Positions 1 through 12,860 of a DNA stretch of 64,000 nt are shown in pieces. A model generated the notes under the pieces. That model was not told where the DNA came from, made no database searches, and saw nothing but the letters and a program-made list of their open reading frames with translations. Each line of letters begins with the position of its first letter. The stretch's first letter is position 1. This DNA is from Serpula lacrymans var. lacrymans S7.9 (taxonomy: Eukaryota; Basidiomycota; Agaricomycetes; Boletales; Serpulaceae), in assembly GCF_000218685.1 (NCBI RefSeq), contig NW_006763296.1, positions 920,715 to 984,714 of the forward strand, in the 5' to 3' direction. Both the position numbers and the translations under genes were made by a program.

Positions 1-113
1 TCGAGCTCGCGCTGGAAGGCAGACGCTTCACGGCTGAGGAGTTTCTCGAGGTCGGCATCTGTTATGGGGATTTCCTTGGTAGAGCTGGAAGATGCTTTTT
101 GGTCTGGAGACAT
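1..113 (-). CDS. J-domain protein, N-terminus only (DNAJC8/SPF31-like)
   Basis: The start codon is complementary to 111-113 and the frame stays open to the left edge, giving 37 residues. The pept begins MSPDQKASSSS and continues into an acidic, helical stretch ending REASAFQRELE. From memory, that last motif precedes the J domain in fungal DNAJC8/SPF31-type splicing-associated chaperones; the J domain itself lies outside the window, so the name is an inference. The gene is divergent from COX11, with only 106 bp between the two start codons, which suggests a shared promoter. It could be another protein with a similar leader. Confidence 0.5.
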   Translation of the reverse strand, partial: MSPDQKASSSSTKEIPITDADLEKLLSREASAFQREL

Positions 114-219
114 GGGTTGAGAGTAAAGGACAAGGAGCGCTGGAGAGACGTGAGCGTAACCGAACCTGGATATCCTGCACTCTTGTCCCGATTCAGAGCT
201 CCCACGCGCCACCCACCGA

Positions 220-1402
220 ATGCAAAGTGGCAACAGCGTCAGTCGGCAACTGGGTAAACTTGAATGTCTTTCAGACTCCTTACACCATCATGCAGAGTTT
301 TTCTTTCTGCCCAACGTCAGACATCAGTAAGTCATACACCTGAGAGAGCTAGAGTCTAACAAACATTTAATTGTCAGATTATTTTTCCTAGGGCGCACAA
401 TTTATTTCAGTGTCGCGCAACTCTGCATACTTTGCCTCGTAAGGATACTTGGCTGAACTCTAGGACAACTCTATGGCGGCATATGGCTACTCAGACGACT
501 GGTAATACTTCACGGTCTTCGCCAGCATCGCGCATTGTGTCGCGAAAAGAGGTCTACGCTGCCAGAAACCGGACGCTGCTCATGTATACTTCTGCAGTTG
601 TACGTCCCCCCATATTCACCGGATTCAATTCATTGATTTAGGCTCCATTTCAGATTGTATTGGCGGTTGGAGTGACATACGCTGCAGTTCCTTTGTACCG
701 TATGTTTTGTGCTGCCACTGGTTTCGCGGGTACGCCGAAAGTAGGGACGGGGCGCTTCGAGGCAGATCGCCTGGTACCAATTGAAGATGCAAAACGTATC
801 AAGGTCCATTTCAATGCGGACAGAGCTGAGGCACTGCCGTGGAATTTCGTGCCGCAACAAAAGTTTGTTACCGTGCTGCCTGGAGAGACAAGTCTTGCAT
901 TCTACAAAGCCAAGAACAACTCAAAGAAAGACATTATTGGAATTGCGACCTATAACGTTACTCCTGATCGAGTGAGCTTCCATCGTCACATGGACACTCG
1001 CTTCGTTATGACATGAATGGCTTTAGGTCGCTCCTTATTTCTCCAAAGTGGAATGTTTTTGCTTCGAGGAACAGAAACTATTGGCAGGAGAGGAGGTTGA
1101 CATGCCGTTGTTGTTCTTCATTGACAAGGACATCATGGATGACCCTTCGTGTAGAGGAATAGACGACGTCGTGCTTTCCTACACTTTCTTTAGGTATACT
1201 CCTGTGCTTCTTCTCATGCTGTGTACCCTGCTGATGTTTGGTTCTTTTCTACAGAGCCCGACGGAACTCACAAGGCCATCTAGAACCGGATGCAGATGAG
1301 GACGTTGTGCAGAAATCCCTAGGGTTTGGCGATTATGAGCTGGGGCCCAGGGCAGAAATTCGCAATGCATCGTCGTCTGCTGCAACTGAGACAAGCTCTT
1401 GA
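220..1402 (+). CDS. COX11: Cytochrome c oxidase assembly protein COX11
   Basis: COX11 delivers copper to the CuB site of cytochrome oxidase subunit 1 from the inner mitochondrial membrane. Exons 220-326, 392-599, 654-971, 1027-1193 and 1255-1402 join in phase to 315 residues. An Arg-rich, mitochondrial-type leader is followed by one membrane span (VIVLAVGVTYAAVPLY), the COX11 motif LYRMFCAATGF, and the copper-binding CFCFEEQ motif near 1054-1074 with FIDKDI after it. The chosen ATG at 220 is the one that keeps exon 1 in phase with exon 2; an ATG at 290 would run out of frame, and an internal ATG at 483 would give a shorter leader. The family match is certain, the first exon less so. Confidence 0.93.
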
Positions 1403-1963
1403 GGCATTGGTATGCTCTATCTGGCGGGGGAAGGGACAGGATGACCGACAACTCTAATGGTTGATATTGAACCTTACGATACTCAACATCCGCACCTGCA
1501 GGCGTGGCCTGACGTTTTAATTTGGAAGATGTGGAAAAGAGCGGTGGTAGCGATGGTAGCACAATGGTACAAATCTGGAACGACCTTGGCTTTAATGGTA
1601 TCCCCATTTTCAGTCTGGTTACGCCGCAAGGCACCTCACTCGATTACTTATCTTTTTGAATTTTGATCGACAATCTGGGCGTCAAGATGATGATGAGACT
1701 GTTGTCTCAGCTATTAACTGTCGAAGTAGTATGCTTGTAGTGAGCAGTTGCAGTGAAGGACTGAGTGCAAATGGTAGCGATGCTGATGAAAAAAAGGCAG
1801 GTTGTATGAGTGAGAAAAAGACGCTGTGCAGGCGTATATGGGTTATATGTCCAGCGGGTATTTGTATCCGCTCTGTTGCATCCACGTGAACATCCTTGCC
1901 TTATAACATTTATCAATCAAAAAGTGGTGTCTACAGCACCAGAAAGGCTGCTCCTCTGTGCGC
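1403..1963. other. Intergenic, no gene seen
   Basis: This stretch lies between the COX11 stop and the next start codon on the same strand. Short open frames on both strands show no family motif and no consistent splice sites. It probably holds the COX11 3' UTR and the promoter and 5' UTR of the CAF120-like gene. Confidence 0.6.
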
Positions 1964-4900
1964 ATGGCTACTAGGTCATCCACAAGTCCCCAGTGGGACA
2001 GCCGCAACCGTGGCTTCATTTCTCCCGCCGAACTGCAGCAGCTTCGACAAGCCAGCCCAGCAAACGGTCGTCCTGACGTCCACGAGTTTCCAGCACGCTC
2101 TCCAGCCGACCAACAGCAGCACCAACATCAGCAAGACCCAGAACAACCTCAATCCAGCACCCAAAACCCCCCGCTGGTAGCCATCACGGCTCCTCAGCCG
2201 AGACCGTCCACAGCTGGAAACCAGACCCATACCCGAACTTCCTCTTTCTTCTCATTTCGCTCAAAGCCCTCGAACGTTGACTGGCAGCAGCCACCTCAGC
2301 AACAACAACAGCAGCAACAACGCCAGGCAGAACCGCAGTCGCCTCCACGCACGCTCCAGGGCCGCAGACTCAGCAAAACGAACGGTGCACCCTCTGATTT
2401 CGGAGTCAGAGCACCTCAACTATCTCAGTCCAAGTCGCTTGGACCATCATCATTGCAAAGCCCGTTAATTCAGCAACAGCAGCCGCCCTCTGGTCGCAGG
2501 ACATCTATGGCGGCAGGGAACCCTCCAGCGGCGGCACCACCTCTGCATCCTGAAATTCGTTCTGTCGTCCAGCTTACCCTTTGTCATGCGCGTAAAGTCT
2601 ACTTCTCAGGTCCTCTCATTCGCAGAATAGAAAGGCAGCCAGATGGTCAGCGACCCGCGAAAGACGACGGTTGGTCGGATGTTTGGGCTCAGCTGGGTGG
2701 AACCACGCTGAGTATCTGGGATATGAAGGAAATCGAGGAAGCCAACAAACAAGGGAAAGAGGTTCCTCCGAGCTACGTCAACATGACCGACGCAGTGAGT
2801 GGCAGCAGATAATTGAATATTCAATATCCTGTCTTACTTCTCTGTCAAGTTTGTCCAAGTTTTAGGTTCAGTTACTGTTCCAGCGACGTCAAATCAACCT
2901 CCTCAAAAATACATGAACGTCTTGACTCTTAATACGGCTGGTTCCAATCTTCTTCTTTTCAGCTGTCCGTCCACAGCCGCTCTTGTATCTTGGGCAACTG
3001 CGCTACGGCTGGCCGCTTGGGAAAAGTCACGCCTCGAAGAAATCTATACGGCTCATCTTATAAGGATCACGCTCCCCGAAGGTATCTCCTGCTTTATTTT
3101 TGTTGATTATTGTACATCTCTTCATCTATATTTATATTAGGCAAGGACACCCGATCGACACTGGTTCGAGGTCGAATGGAAGGCTGGGTGAAAATCCGCC
3201 TATCGGGACAAACAGATTGGAAACGAATGTGGATGGTCGTCGCCAGCGGCAGTCATAGCTCTCCAGAAATAGGGAGTAGCTTATCCACTGACAGCACACG
3301 TCCGATGTCCCCCAATGCTCCCCGCAAGAAGCGCATGTCTGATTTATTTTCACGAGGTCATAATGTAGAGACTCTCCCACTTAAACCTCTGTTGTCCTTC
3401 TACGCATCGCCCAAGCCCAGAGACAAGAAAAAGCCTCTTTTGACGCTGCGTGAGCTTTCGCAGGCGTTTGCCGTGTATCCGGAGCGCCCAGAGTTAATCA
3501 ATCGAAGTACATTAATGAAACTCGAAGGACTGTTGGGAGATGAAGAAACTGCGGGTGGCATGCAAAACAGAGAAGGATGGTTACTGATTATGCCCGAGCT
3601 AGAGGGAGGGAACACTCAAGCCGCAGAGATGTTGAAATGGCTCGTGGGTACGTATAAACGACGCTTCTAACTTGTTTACGACACTGATTTCATGATAGGC
3701 ATTCATGACGCTTTTGAATTGTACGGACGACCTAAACCGTATACTTGGGACCCTCGAGATCCATCTGCCATGATGTTTGGCTACCCAGTTGGGCCAGGAA
3801 GAGATGTGAGCTTCACAGCTGTCCCCTTACTAGTTTCCAGATACTGAAGTTAAAATGCAGCTACTATTCTTAGAACGCGAAGTCGCGGAGTCTATGGATC
3901 CCAGGGATGACCGAACGTCAGCTGTGCGCTCACGCCTACTCAATATCCTGTTCGAGCGCATGAGAGGTCCCGGTTCTGTCGGACCAGCCAAACCAACTGA
4001 CACTCCACCCTCCCTTCCTCCCATCACTGACCTCAGTCCACCGCCTTCCCAGCAGGGACATGACCTTAACGGTCAGAGTAACGGCAATGGCGACGCCCAT
4101 TATCAACTCCCGTCTCTTGATTTTGATGCGCCTCACGACTCAGCTGCTCGCGCCCTTTCTCCTATCACAGAGCGTAGCACTACTCGCGAGACTTTGGCTG
4201 ATTTCGGGCGCGCTGGTGCTCACAGTCGCTCTGCCTCTCAGCCTGGTAGCAGACCTATGTCGGACGAACAGGGTGTATCCCAGATGCCATCTATACACGG
4301 TACGCCGTCGGTTGTTCCAGAAGTGCAGGAAAGCACTTCCATGCTCGGTTTACCATACACCAGCAGCCCCCCGCCAACTTCACCTCCAGTAGAGTACAAG
4401 GACTTCGGTTCTCGCAAATTCAGTACAGACTCTCAAACCAACATGGCGGGTTCTAGGCCTGATTCAAAGCTCAGTCCGAGCCTCGAGAGAGGGAAAACGA
4501 CGTCTACAGAGAGTACGAATACTTCAAGTTTGGCTGATCCCCCGAGCGCCAGACCATCTGCCAGGTCTCAAGGATCTCCTACTCGCTCTTTCGCGTCTGC
4601 ACAGCCAGCACCTTCGACGCCCGCGAAACCACCGCGCTACGGAGCGTCATCTCCAGTTCCTGGATCGCCGCCATTCAGTATTCTGACGTCTCCTTACTCT
4701 GTTCATGAAACGTCCAAACATAAAGATCTTCCTTCTATCGAGGGGGCACAGAGTGTAACACACGAAACATCCTCTTACGTGCCGTCAACCAAGTCGTCAA
4801 AGTCACCAGTTATGAGTTCAGCTTCGCCTACAGTACCTTCAGCGGCGCCCGTCCCTACAGCTAGGCAGGCAGCATCCCAGCCGCCTGCCGCTCCTGCTGC

Positions 4901-5765
4901 TTCTCATGATCAGAATATATTCAGTGATGCGCTGTTTTACATGCAACAACTTGATGACAAGCCCAAGGGTAAAGACACAGCCTCAGGGTCTCGTCGTGTT
5001 CCTACTACCATTTCAGAAGACGAGGATGAGGAATCTACTTCCACGTCCGAGTTTGAAAATAGGCCCAGTGAGCCGGAAAGGAAATTATCCATGGAGCAAT
5101 CAGAAGGAGGACGACATGCTGGCGCGACCACCCACGCTGTTTCTCAGCCCCAGCCTCAGCGGCGGGGCACACCAATGGCGTTGAGGGAAAGGCAGGGACC
5201 GGAGGGCAGCGTTCCCACGCCGGCCGGCGGCTTGCAAGAAACTGGCGTGACTTCTCCGTTCGGGTCCAGACCTCCGTTGGGACGTAAGCCATCTGGTGCA
5301 CGTGCGCCACATGGCAGCCGACTACTAAATGCAGACAGCTCGTCGGTTTCTTCACCTGAACAACGCTTTCACAAGGGCGACTCTGAGAGTATGACTGACC
5401 ATTCCACACAGCAGTCCTCGCTCCCAGAAGACCACAATGCAGATGCTTTGGCTGCCCTTTCCTTCCTCGACAACGATGCAGAGCCCGCACCTCCACCCCC
5501 AGCACCCTCCCCATCCCCTCCACCCCAGGCTACGAGGTCTCCCGCCATTGACAAGACCGTGAGAACCGACTCACGTCCAGGAAGCTCGGAGAATGGCTCA
5601 CAGTATCGCTCATCGTTCGCACCTTCGAAGCAAGCTGCAGAACGTAAAGCGAGGACACAGGCGCAGCAGGCTGCTCACCACGCTGCTGTCCATCGACCTG
5701 GGAGGTTGAATGGAAAGCGTACAGTTTCTGGAGGAAGTAATGTTGGTTGGCATGAGAGCAGCGAG

Positions 5766-5800
<35 letters not shown>

Positions 5801-7220
5801 TGAAGATGCTGACTCTGATGGAGAGCCATCGACTACGGATAGCAAGCGGATGGGCCCGGTATCTGCTCCAACTCCACCTACTGCAACGACTCGGCCATTG
5901 CGTCCCCACAGCCGCAATGACTCTGCAGAGCCTCCCGTTGATGTCAGCAACTACCCGCATCTCCGACAACCTCGCAATCTCCCTCCTGTACCCAGGCAAC
6001 AGCAACAAGGTGAGTTAGAAATAGCTTCTCTTGCAGATCTACAACTGACTTGTTCAACGTTTAATAAAGATGATTACTTTGGTGGTGCGCAACCTCCACA
6101 GCGTCGCATTGTATCTGATCAGCACCCCGAATCTATGCGACGTACTCATTATGACGAAGCGCCCATGCGATCTCAGACGGATTTCAATCAGCATGCCGCT
6201 ACGCGACAGAGCATCTGGACCCAAGTTCTTGAACCTGGACGTAATAATGGTGCACTTCCCGAAGCCCCCGCTAATACCAGGGACACCTTCGTACAGATTG
6301 AGCCTGCCTCGCAGACGATGACCAAAGCTTTCACGCCTCATGGCCTGCTGTCTGCTGGTATGCAAGATAAACAAGATAGGTCAGCTAAAAGACAAGAGGT
6401 GCTCGCTCGGGAGAGTGGCGCGTCGCTCATTAATGTGCCCAATAAGCCTCCACCTCCTCAAACAGGACTGTTAGGCGCTATTACAGCCCATGAACGGGAG
6501 CGCAAACGTGAAGGAGGCGTGGGTGCTGCTCTGACGGAGCGCGAGCGAGAAAAGCGATTAGCAGAGGATAGGCAGCGAAAACTCGATGACTTCCAGCGTC
6601 AACAACTTGAGATGGCCCAGACAGGTGCATCCATGTATGGCGGTCAACAGTTCCCTGGATTCAATCCCATGATGACGAATCCCATGATGATGGGTATGAA
6701 TCCAATGATGACAGGGGGATACATGGGTTATCCAGGGATGATGCCAAACTACGGCAATCCCCAATATATGTTCGCAGCTCAACAAGCAGCTCAGGCAGCA
6801 TACCAGCAAGCTATGATGGCGTTTTCTACTGGTTCCCACGTAGGGCCTGATGGCATGCAAGGTTCGCCCCCGATGGGTCCTATGAATCCTATGATGACAG
6901 GCGGTGGTATGGGTGGTTTTGATCCTCGTATGTCCATGATGGGCATGCCTATGATGGGCTCACCAATGCCGAATATGGGACCTATGAACATGGGTATGGG
7001 GGGAATGGGGATGCAAATGACCGGTGGTTCTGCTTTCGACCCACGCTTCTCTCCCAATGCTATGGATGATAATTTGCGCCCTCCCGCAGCTCTTGGTGGC
7101 CAAACTCCTGGACAGGGGTCATCGAGGAATAGCTCTGCCGGTCCCGGTTCTCCAGCAGGACCACGCCCTGCAGACGCCCCCGAACCTGCGAGAACACCAG
7201 GCCAGGATGGCAAAAATTAA
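1964..7220 (+). CDS. CAF120/SKG3-like PH-domain protein (CCR4-NOT associated)
   Basis: Exons 1964-2794, 2850-3081, 3141-3647, 3699-3805, 3861-6009 and 6070-7220 join in phase to about 1658 residues. A Gln/Pro/Ser-rich N-terminus precedes a PH-like domain of the CAF120 type (from about residue 190, starting HPEIRSVVQLTLCHARKVYF). A second PH-like block follows (EGWVKIRLSGQTDWKRMW), then HDAFELYGRPKPYTWDPRDP. The last two thirds are disordered: Ser/Pro repeats, a Glu run at about 5763-5800, a charged helix (EREREKRLAEDRQRK) and a Met/Gly-rich tail. In yeast, CAF120 is a CCR4-NOT accessory protein and SKG3 its bud-neck paralogue; which role applies here is inference. The 60-bp intron at 6010-6069 has no in-frame stop, so its retention would add 20 residues. 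Confidence 0.8.
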
Positions 7221-7646
7221 ATCATGATAACCTTCTCTTCTTTGTATGGATGACACGAGCTTCTTATGACCCTACTTATGACAAAAATGGCTTTTCCCAA
7301 AAGATGTTTTCGGCTTCGTTTGCTCTGCCAGCAGTTAAACATGGACTATGGCTTGCCTTCTTTATCTTACTTGTTCTCTCGCATCGTTATTTCAGGTTCC
7401 TGCACCTTGTTAGGCATCACTATCTAAACATGTTTTTTTTTCCTCTTTCAATTCAAATTCTGAATATCCTGGAACCCCAGTAGGCGAGCGTTTGCCACGC
7501 TTTGCTGCTCGGAACGCACTGCAGTGATCGGACGGCACGTGCGCGTGGCAAAGCCGTCTCCGTTCAGCGAGTCCGAGTCAGCGAAAGCCACCAACGAAAA
7601 TGAGACTCACGCCTTGCATGGCTTTTCTAACCTTGCACATTGAATC
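7221..7646. other. Intergenic between CAF120-like gene and RAD2
   Basis: No gene is visible. The first part is T-rich, as expected for a 3' UTR. The second part is more GC-rich (around 7490-7590) and probably carries the RAD2 promoter. Confidence 0.5.
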
Positions 7647-10600
7647 ATGGGTGTAAAATCGTTATGGAGTCTGCTATCACCCGTCGGACGTCCTGTGATG
7701 TGTGTAACTATCCCTGTCACTCTGATCCCGTCTAATATACTGCAGGTTAGAAACCATAGAGGGCAAGGCTCTAGCTATCGACTCAAGTATCTGGATATAC
7801 CAGTTTCAGGCGACAATGCGCGATAAAGATGGCCGCGCTCTGGTGAACGCACACGTCCTAGGTTTCCTGCGTCGGATATGTAAACTTCTTTTCTATGGTA
7901 TCAGGCCCGTCTTCGTGTTTGATGGAGGTGCCCCTGCGCTTAAGCGCAACACCATTGTAAGTTTCCTCTTCCTGTTTCATGAACTCATTCGATTGCGCAT
8001 TCTCTTGCAGTCAGAGCGGAAGAAGAAGAAGAGTGGTGCTGCAGTCAGCCACGTAAAGCTCGCGGAGAGGCTGCTCGCTGCTCAGTTACGAAGAGAAGCT
8101 CTGGGCCATGCTCAGGCAAACCGGTGTGTTTATATTCCCTCATGACTAGTCGTCACTGTTTGTCTCAATGATAAGTAGTCCACCTGTATCGAAGGGCAAG
8201 GGGAAGGCGCCCGCGGGTTCTGTCATGATTAATGAAAACACCGTTTATCTTGAGGATATTGATAATTCTGTAGTGAAGACCCCAGCAAAGAGGCCAGAAA
8301 ATGCCAATACGAACACCCAATCTCCCTCGTCGTCGTCCAAGAAGAAGGGTCGCTTTCATGATCACGACCCGTATCGACTGCCAGAAATCAACATGGATGA
8401 AGTGATAGCTCAAGCGACCAGATCAAGTGCTCCCGATCCTCGTCTTGCAACAGAGGAAGAGTTGAGGGCTTTCATAGAAGATATGCGACCGGAGGATATA
8501 GATGTCAACTCCCCTGCCTTTCGTGAGTTACCCACTGAGGTACAGTATGAAATCGTGGGCGATCTCCGGCTCAAATCGCGTCAGACGTCCTACAAGCGCC
8601 TTCAAAACATGTTGCAGAAAGCATCGACTCCCCTTGACTTTTCAAAAGAGCAAATAAAGAACCTCAAACAGCGTAATGCCCTGACACAGCAGCTGCTCAC
8701 GACCACTGATAGCATTGGAAAAGCCCATATTACCATACCGGTCCGAATCGCCAGTGAGCGCAACAGAGAGTATTTGTTGATGAAAAACGAAGGTGAGGGC
8801 GGAGGGTGGATTTTAGGTATTCGCGATGAAGGGACGAGGGCGAAGCCTATCGAAATTGACCAAGAGGATCATCACCATCGTTCTGATGAAAGCGACATGG
8901 AGATGGAAGAAGTCACCATGTAGGTCTTTATCTTTGCTATGTGATGATAGTTCTAATGACACTTGGTTATATTTCTCAAGCCCTGGGAGAGTCACTGCAG
9001 ATCCTGACCTACGAGAATACCAGCAGACTATGGCTCTATCTGCCATCGGCAAGCGTTCGTCAACACATATTACGCGACGCCCTCCTCCAAAACCTCTTCA
9101 GAGGAAGACAAGGCCAAAACCATTGTTCGAGCTAGAGGATGAAGATGACAGGCCACAGCCCATCGAGGACGACGAGGACGTACAGCTAGCCATGGCTATA
9201 CAGGCCTCCTTGGAGGAACCGACGGTAGCAAAGCCCTCCCGGGACGGAGATCATGCAAGCCATAATACATCAAAGCCGTTGGAAGCTAGGGAGCCGCTTG
9301 GCAGTGTACCCCAAACGCCGCCTCCCAAGCCAATGAACGCCATTTCTCATAATGCCCGCTTTTCTGACGACCCCCCTCAATCTACCGAATTGTATAATTA
9401 TCTAGACGACGACGACCTGTACGCTTCTCCAAATCGCTTGGAAACGGTGCTCTCATTGGCGGGAACCAACTCTCTACGGACTCCGTCGCGGAACTTTGCT
9501 GGTCATTCTTCTGAACCGTCGCTAGCAATGTTTGGAAAACCCACACTTTTGACTTCGGAACCTTCGTCTTTGCCCTTTTCGGAACCGCGGGCTGCGAAAA
9601 TACAGCTTGAGGGGGAAGGCATACCTCCTCGATCGGTGACCCCTGTCAAACAAACTCGTACTATCCCATCACCAGCTACACCTCATGTCGTATCGCATTC
9701 CACGCCGGGACAACAACCCCTCCCTACCACGATAGAAGGGGTTAGTGAAAGTGAGTTGGATGACGACATGGAAGAAGTGGTAGTGCACGCGACGTCTATT
9801 GCACCAGCTGCACCTGATGTCATATCACATTCCACCCCAGCACAACAATCTCTCCCTATCACTATAGAAGAGGTCAGCGAAAGTGAATTAGATGACAACA
9901 TGGAAGAAGTGGTAGTGCCCGCGACGTCCATTGTTCATTTGGAAGCGGCAAACATTGATCATCATCATCATCATCATTCAATAAGAAACGATCCGGAGCC
10001 TTCTAATCATTCATTAACTGAGTTTATAGTAGAGGAACCTGCTGCCTTGCTTGAAACGCAAGGAGCCGAGCCGTCTACAGGTTACACAGAGTCATCCTCG
10101 GGTCCATCGTCAATACCGATCACAGTTATGGCTGTAGACCCAGATGTGCAAGATTCTGACAATGACTCACTAGAACAATGGTCTCGATCACCGTCACCAA
10201 GCTTCGATCCCACCCGCGAAGCTAGGGAACCCCATGTAACGGAGAACTGGGATGCCGCGCAAGAAATGGATCCTCATGCTGAAGAAGGAGAGTTCGCTCG
10301 TTTTATTTCTCAAGTCAAGGGGAGAGACCTAGACGCCGTCAGGCTTGAAATCGACGAGGAGATAAGGACGCTGAACCACCAGAAGAAAGCAGCAATGCGC
10401 GACTCTGAGGACATCACTCAACAGATGATATCTCAGATCATGGTGTGTCATCGTTACAGCATACTTCTCCGCACCATCAATCTGACTAGCTTTGATAGCT
10501 CCTACTACGATTATTTGGTATCCCATATATCACCGCACCAATGGAAGCCGAAGCCCAGTGCGCCGAGTTGGTGTCGCTAGGATTAGTGGATGGTATCATC

Positions 10601-11942
10601 ACGGATGACTCGGATGTATTTCTCTTCGGCGGCCAGCGTGTCTTCAAGAATATGTTCAATCAGTCTAAGACTGTGGAGTGTTTTCTTCTATCTGATCTTG
10701 GGCGTGAACTTGGGCTAGAGCGTGGAACACTGATTAGGCTGGCATACCTGCTAGGGAGTGATTACGTTGAGGGTCTATCTGGAGTGGGGCCGGTCGTGGC
10801 AATGGAGCTGCTGAAAGAATTTCCGGGCGAGGACGGGCTTCATAAATTCAAAGATTGGTGGCTGAAGGTACAGAGCGGTCGGGACAAGGATGAAGAAAAC
10901 AAGTCCAAGTTCCGAAAACGTTTTGTGGGTCCTGCCGTAACCGACATATTAATCGAATGCTCATTTTGATGAAATAGAAGAAAAAATACAAGGATCTATA
11001 CCTACCACAAGAGTGGCCCAATGCAGCAGTGGTATGTCTGATGCTAATCAACTTTTGACCAGCCCTCCTAACGTGATGGGCACTACTTTGTTTCATTCGT
11101 CCAGCGGGATGCCTACTATCACCCTACGGTAGATTCATCGGAAGAACCATTCAAGTGGGGCCTACCCGACCTTGATGCTCTACGCGAGTCAGTGGCTTTA
11201 TTATCTAAAGCGGAAAATGTTTAAGTCTAACTTCACGGTAGTTTCCTTCGTGAGGAGCTAGGATGGGGTCAATCCAAAGTTGACGATCTTCTTCTACCGA
11301 TTATTCAAAAGATGAACAAACGAAAGCAGGTGCGACGGCCACTTTGTTCGATACTTGATACAACGAAACGGGGATTAATGCAAATTTAATTTTGTCCAGG
11401 CTACATCCTTGAATAGACAAGGCAACCTTAATAACTTTCTAGATGTAGCGCCGGGATCACATGCACCGCGGAAACGTCAGGCGTATGCAAGCAAACGGTT
11501 GCAGCAGGTCGTCTCAGAGTTCCGCAGTGAACAAGCCAAACTTAAAGGGAAACAGCCGACGTCTGAAGAAGATAAATCAGAATCCGACGTCGCGGAGGAC
11601 GTACCCCCTAAGAAAAAAAGAAAGACAGGGGTACAAGGAACAAGAAGAAAAGGTGGGACCAAAACGGCCGTAGATAATTCTAAGGAGAAGAAATCTACTG
11701 TCAGTCGTAAGAGGGGTCGCGGAGGACGAGCAGGCACGACTTCTGGAAGTCGAAAGAATGACACTGGATCTGTAATTCCTTCAAAAGGGAGTGAGAGTGC
11801 AGACGAGTACAAGGGTGACAGCGGCCACGAGGCAGATAGGAGGGCACCTTCTCTCGCGGTCCAGCTTCGACCGCGAGCGAGACCGATACCGAAGGGGAGC
11901 CAACATATTGTATCAAATGCGTACGAATCGGATGGAACATGA
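7647..11942 (+). CDS. RAD2: RAD2/XPG structure-specific DNA repair endonuclease
   Basis: This nuclease makes the 3' incision in nucleotide-excision repair. Ten exons (7647-7699, 7746-7956, 8011-8123, 8179-8919, 8981-10442, 10499-10924, 10978-11031, 11105-11187, 11242-11329, 11400-11942) join in phase to about 1257 residues. The N nuclease region has [26 protein letters not shown] and FVFDGGAP. The I region has [27 protein letters not shown] and the helix-hairpin-helix [14 protein letters not shown]. The long acidic spacer has a ubiquitin-interacting motif ([14 protein letters not shown], about 9180-9220), a 132-bp tandem duplication from 9691 and a six-His run near 9960. A PCNA-box-like QGNLNNFL opens the last exon, followed by a basic tail (KKKRKT). 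All catalytic acidic residues seen are intact. Confidence 0.95.
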
Positions 11943-12289
11943 GCGGGAATAAAACCTACTATTTTCAAGTACATGTGCACGCTGGGCGGCCCTGAGTTCT
12001 CTGAAGTTCAAATCTGGAAAAGACGATGAATTTTAGTAGTAACAAGTCTCGGTTCGGATCCGTCAGTACAAGCTTGGTTTGTTGTCCGATCAAATGCATT
12101 GGCTGAAAGAGATCAAAAAGACGTATACACGCAACAAATCACGACCAGAAGAATAGTCTTGACAGGAGCACGATGCCCTCGGCGTAGCACAACACTTGTT
12201 AAACTTAAGGATCAAGAGTTACGTATTTCCGGAAAACATTTCAACCGGGCGAATATGCATTGACATCAAAAAGTACAAGCGGATTTGAA

Positions 12290-12860
12290 TCACTCGTCTT
12301 CGGCGTCAGATCCTTCGTCCCTGGCCTGACATAAAATAAATGAGTTGTGAATTAATCGTTTGAGAAGAGAATAATTGTGCATACCTTATTCTCTTCCAGT
12401 CCGCCAAGTTCCCTGACGAGACCGGAATACGGATATTCCCGAGGGACGGTTGGTCGCTCCGGCAAGAGGACGAAGTTGCACAGCAGACCGAAACTAACAA
12501 ACGTCATGGCGGCTATGGAAAAGTGCAAAAGAGCAGTCCGAGGGGGCACGACGGGAGGGTCCGGGCCCCACATGGATAGAACTTCGTCATTTTCATGCAC
12601 CTGCAGTGGTTTGTTTAGTAAAGCAAGCACCGAGAAGCAGAGCATCGTACGGGATCTCCAAAGTTCCGCCTCATCTGCTGATCCCACCATCCTCTGGCGG
12701 GTAAGGTTTGGTTAGAAACGAAGGGAACGTCAGGGTAATCAGCTAGCTGAGGATCTCTTTGCTGAGCATTGTAGGTAGCTGGTGTAGCGTAGGACCGGTG
12801 TGAGGGCGGTATCCTGGCGATGCGCTTTGCTGAGGCATACACGCTGTTTGGTACGCGCAT
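12290..12860 (-). CDS. NADH:ubiquinone oxidoreductase subunit, NDUFB8/ASHI-like
   Basis: Exons 12860-12651, 12600-12385 and 12325-12290 join in phase to 153 residues. The chosen start (MRVPNSVYASAKRIARIPP) gives an Arg/Ser-rich mitochondrial presequence; a longer reading frame upstream is open but unneeded. The mature part has DYPDVPFVSNQTLPARGWWD, NFGDP, HENDEVLSMWGPD and one membrane span near LLHFSIAAMTFVSFGLLCNF, with an acidic tail. These match fungal ASHI (NDUFB8), a membrane-arm accessory subunit of complex I. The two introns are 50 and 59 bp. The gene is divergent from the methyltransferase gene. Confidence 0.82.

Noticed and set aside
5369..6008. Long minus-strand open frames opposite the CAF120-like gene
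   Set aside because: They are Ser-, Pro- and Leu-rich mirror images of the repetitive coding strand and have no start context or motif.
9960..9980. Six-histidine run as a cloning tag
   Set aside because: It lies in the middle of the natural RAD2 spacer, with no vector sequence near it.
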